Source of the DNA: G965218495 sp965218495
GTDB taxonomy: Bacteria > Bacteroidota > Rhodothermia > Rhodothermales > Bin80
DNA: 64,000 bases
Direction: 5' to 3'
Assembly: GCA_965218495.1 (NCBI GenBank)
Contig: OZ244626.1
Coordinates: 1,364,001-1,428,000, forward strand
Shown: one piece after another, positions 63,819 through 64,000 of the stretch
How positions within the stretch are numbered: position 1 is the stretch's first letter
How the letters are laid out: every line of letters begins with the position of its first letter
Translations under genes and position numbers: made by a program
The notes under the pieces: generated by a model
Seen by the model: the letters and a program-made list of their open reading frames with translations, nothing else
What the model was told of the DNA's origin: nothing
Databases searched by the model: none

Positions 63819-64000
63819 TGAAGTCTGAGCGTCTTGGCCCCCTTGTACGTCTCTTCTTGAAGCTTGGCTTCATCGGCTTTGGCGGACCTGCAGCGGTGAT
63901 CGCCATGATGGAGGACGAGATCGTTACGCGGCGCCGGTGGCTGACGCTCGAACACTATCTCGACCTCGTCGGTGCCACCAACCTGATTCCGGGCCCCAAT
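63818..64000 (+). CDS. chrA: Chromate transporter ChrA, 5' part
   Basis: The first 61 codons are visible; the gene runs off the window. LFLKLGFIGFGGPAAVIAMM, EIVTRRRW, and ATNLIPGPN are the strongly conserved opening of the CHR family, membrane proteins that export chromate in exchange or with protons. Start ATG 63818, with ttggagg 13 bases upstream. Confidence 0.92.
   Translation, partial: MKSERLGPLVRLFLKLGFIGFGGPAAVIAMMEDEIVTRRRWLTLEHYLDLVGATNLIPGPN

Overview
The window reads as chromosomal DNA of a fairly GC-rich member of the Bacteroidota / Rhodothermota group. Pointers are a carboxypeptidase-regulatory-domain TonB receptor followed by a DUF4249 lipoprotein, BamA with two tandem OmpH/Skp genes, small PorT-like beta-barrels, a PyrF of the long class, and the large DUF4175 coiled-coil protein. 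The GC content and protein style fit Rhodothermia better than classical Bacteroidia, but this is inference from content only.

Housekeeping blocks: histidine utilisation hutI-hutH-hutU (0.3-4.7 kb, no hutG); an outer-membrane barrel, a degenerate M28 peptidase and a glycosyltransferase (5-7.8 kb); DUF4342 and a serine/threonine dehydratase (8-9.4 kb); surE-panB-ompH-ompH-bamA on the minus strand (22.5-28 kb); rseP-dxr (35.6-38.2 kb) diverging from a plus-strand run of TPR protein, Bacteroidota amidotransferase-like protein, thioesterase, sugar-nucleotide reductase, serS, TonB receptor and DUF4249 (38.4-47.6 kb); and ybdK, class V aminotransferase, pyrF, monooxygenase, TonB receptor, lipoprotein, glgC, DUF4175, DCC protein and the start of chrA (52.4-64 kb).

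Mobile DNA fills 9.5-22.3 kb: an IS1595 element with a passenger gene, an IS21 end with a truncated istA, and an IS1634-type transposase gene cut into three pieces. The first gap holds an IS110 element. The second gap holds an element of about 4.5 kb bounded by 25-bp inverted repeats. That element carries an IS1380 transposase and an IS256-type transposase with an overlapping, catalytically dead paralogue, and its left repeat was split by an ISL3 element with a perfect 8-bp target duplication. Joining the three IS1634 pieces restores one reading frame.

A second accessory block (28.6-34.1 kb) starts with a Septu-like defence pair: a PtuA-type ATPase and a PtuB-type HNH nuclease. The nuclease gene is broken twice, by a 6-bp tandem duplication that creates an in-frame TAG and by a second ISL3 copy. 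Downstream lie a divergent S-adenosylmethionine-decarboxylase-fold protein that keeps the Ser/His/Cys catalytic spacing, and a DUF3326 protein.

The most striking structure is at 47.8-50.8 kb. A PorT-like beta-barrel gene on the minus strand is split by a three-level nest of group II introns, none with a reverse transcriptase. Outer intron B (663 nt when emptied) contains intron C (883 nt when emptied), which contains intron A (662 nt), a second copy of B sitting in domain V of C. Removing them in the order A, C, B gives an open in-frame porin of about 255 residues.
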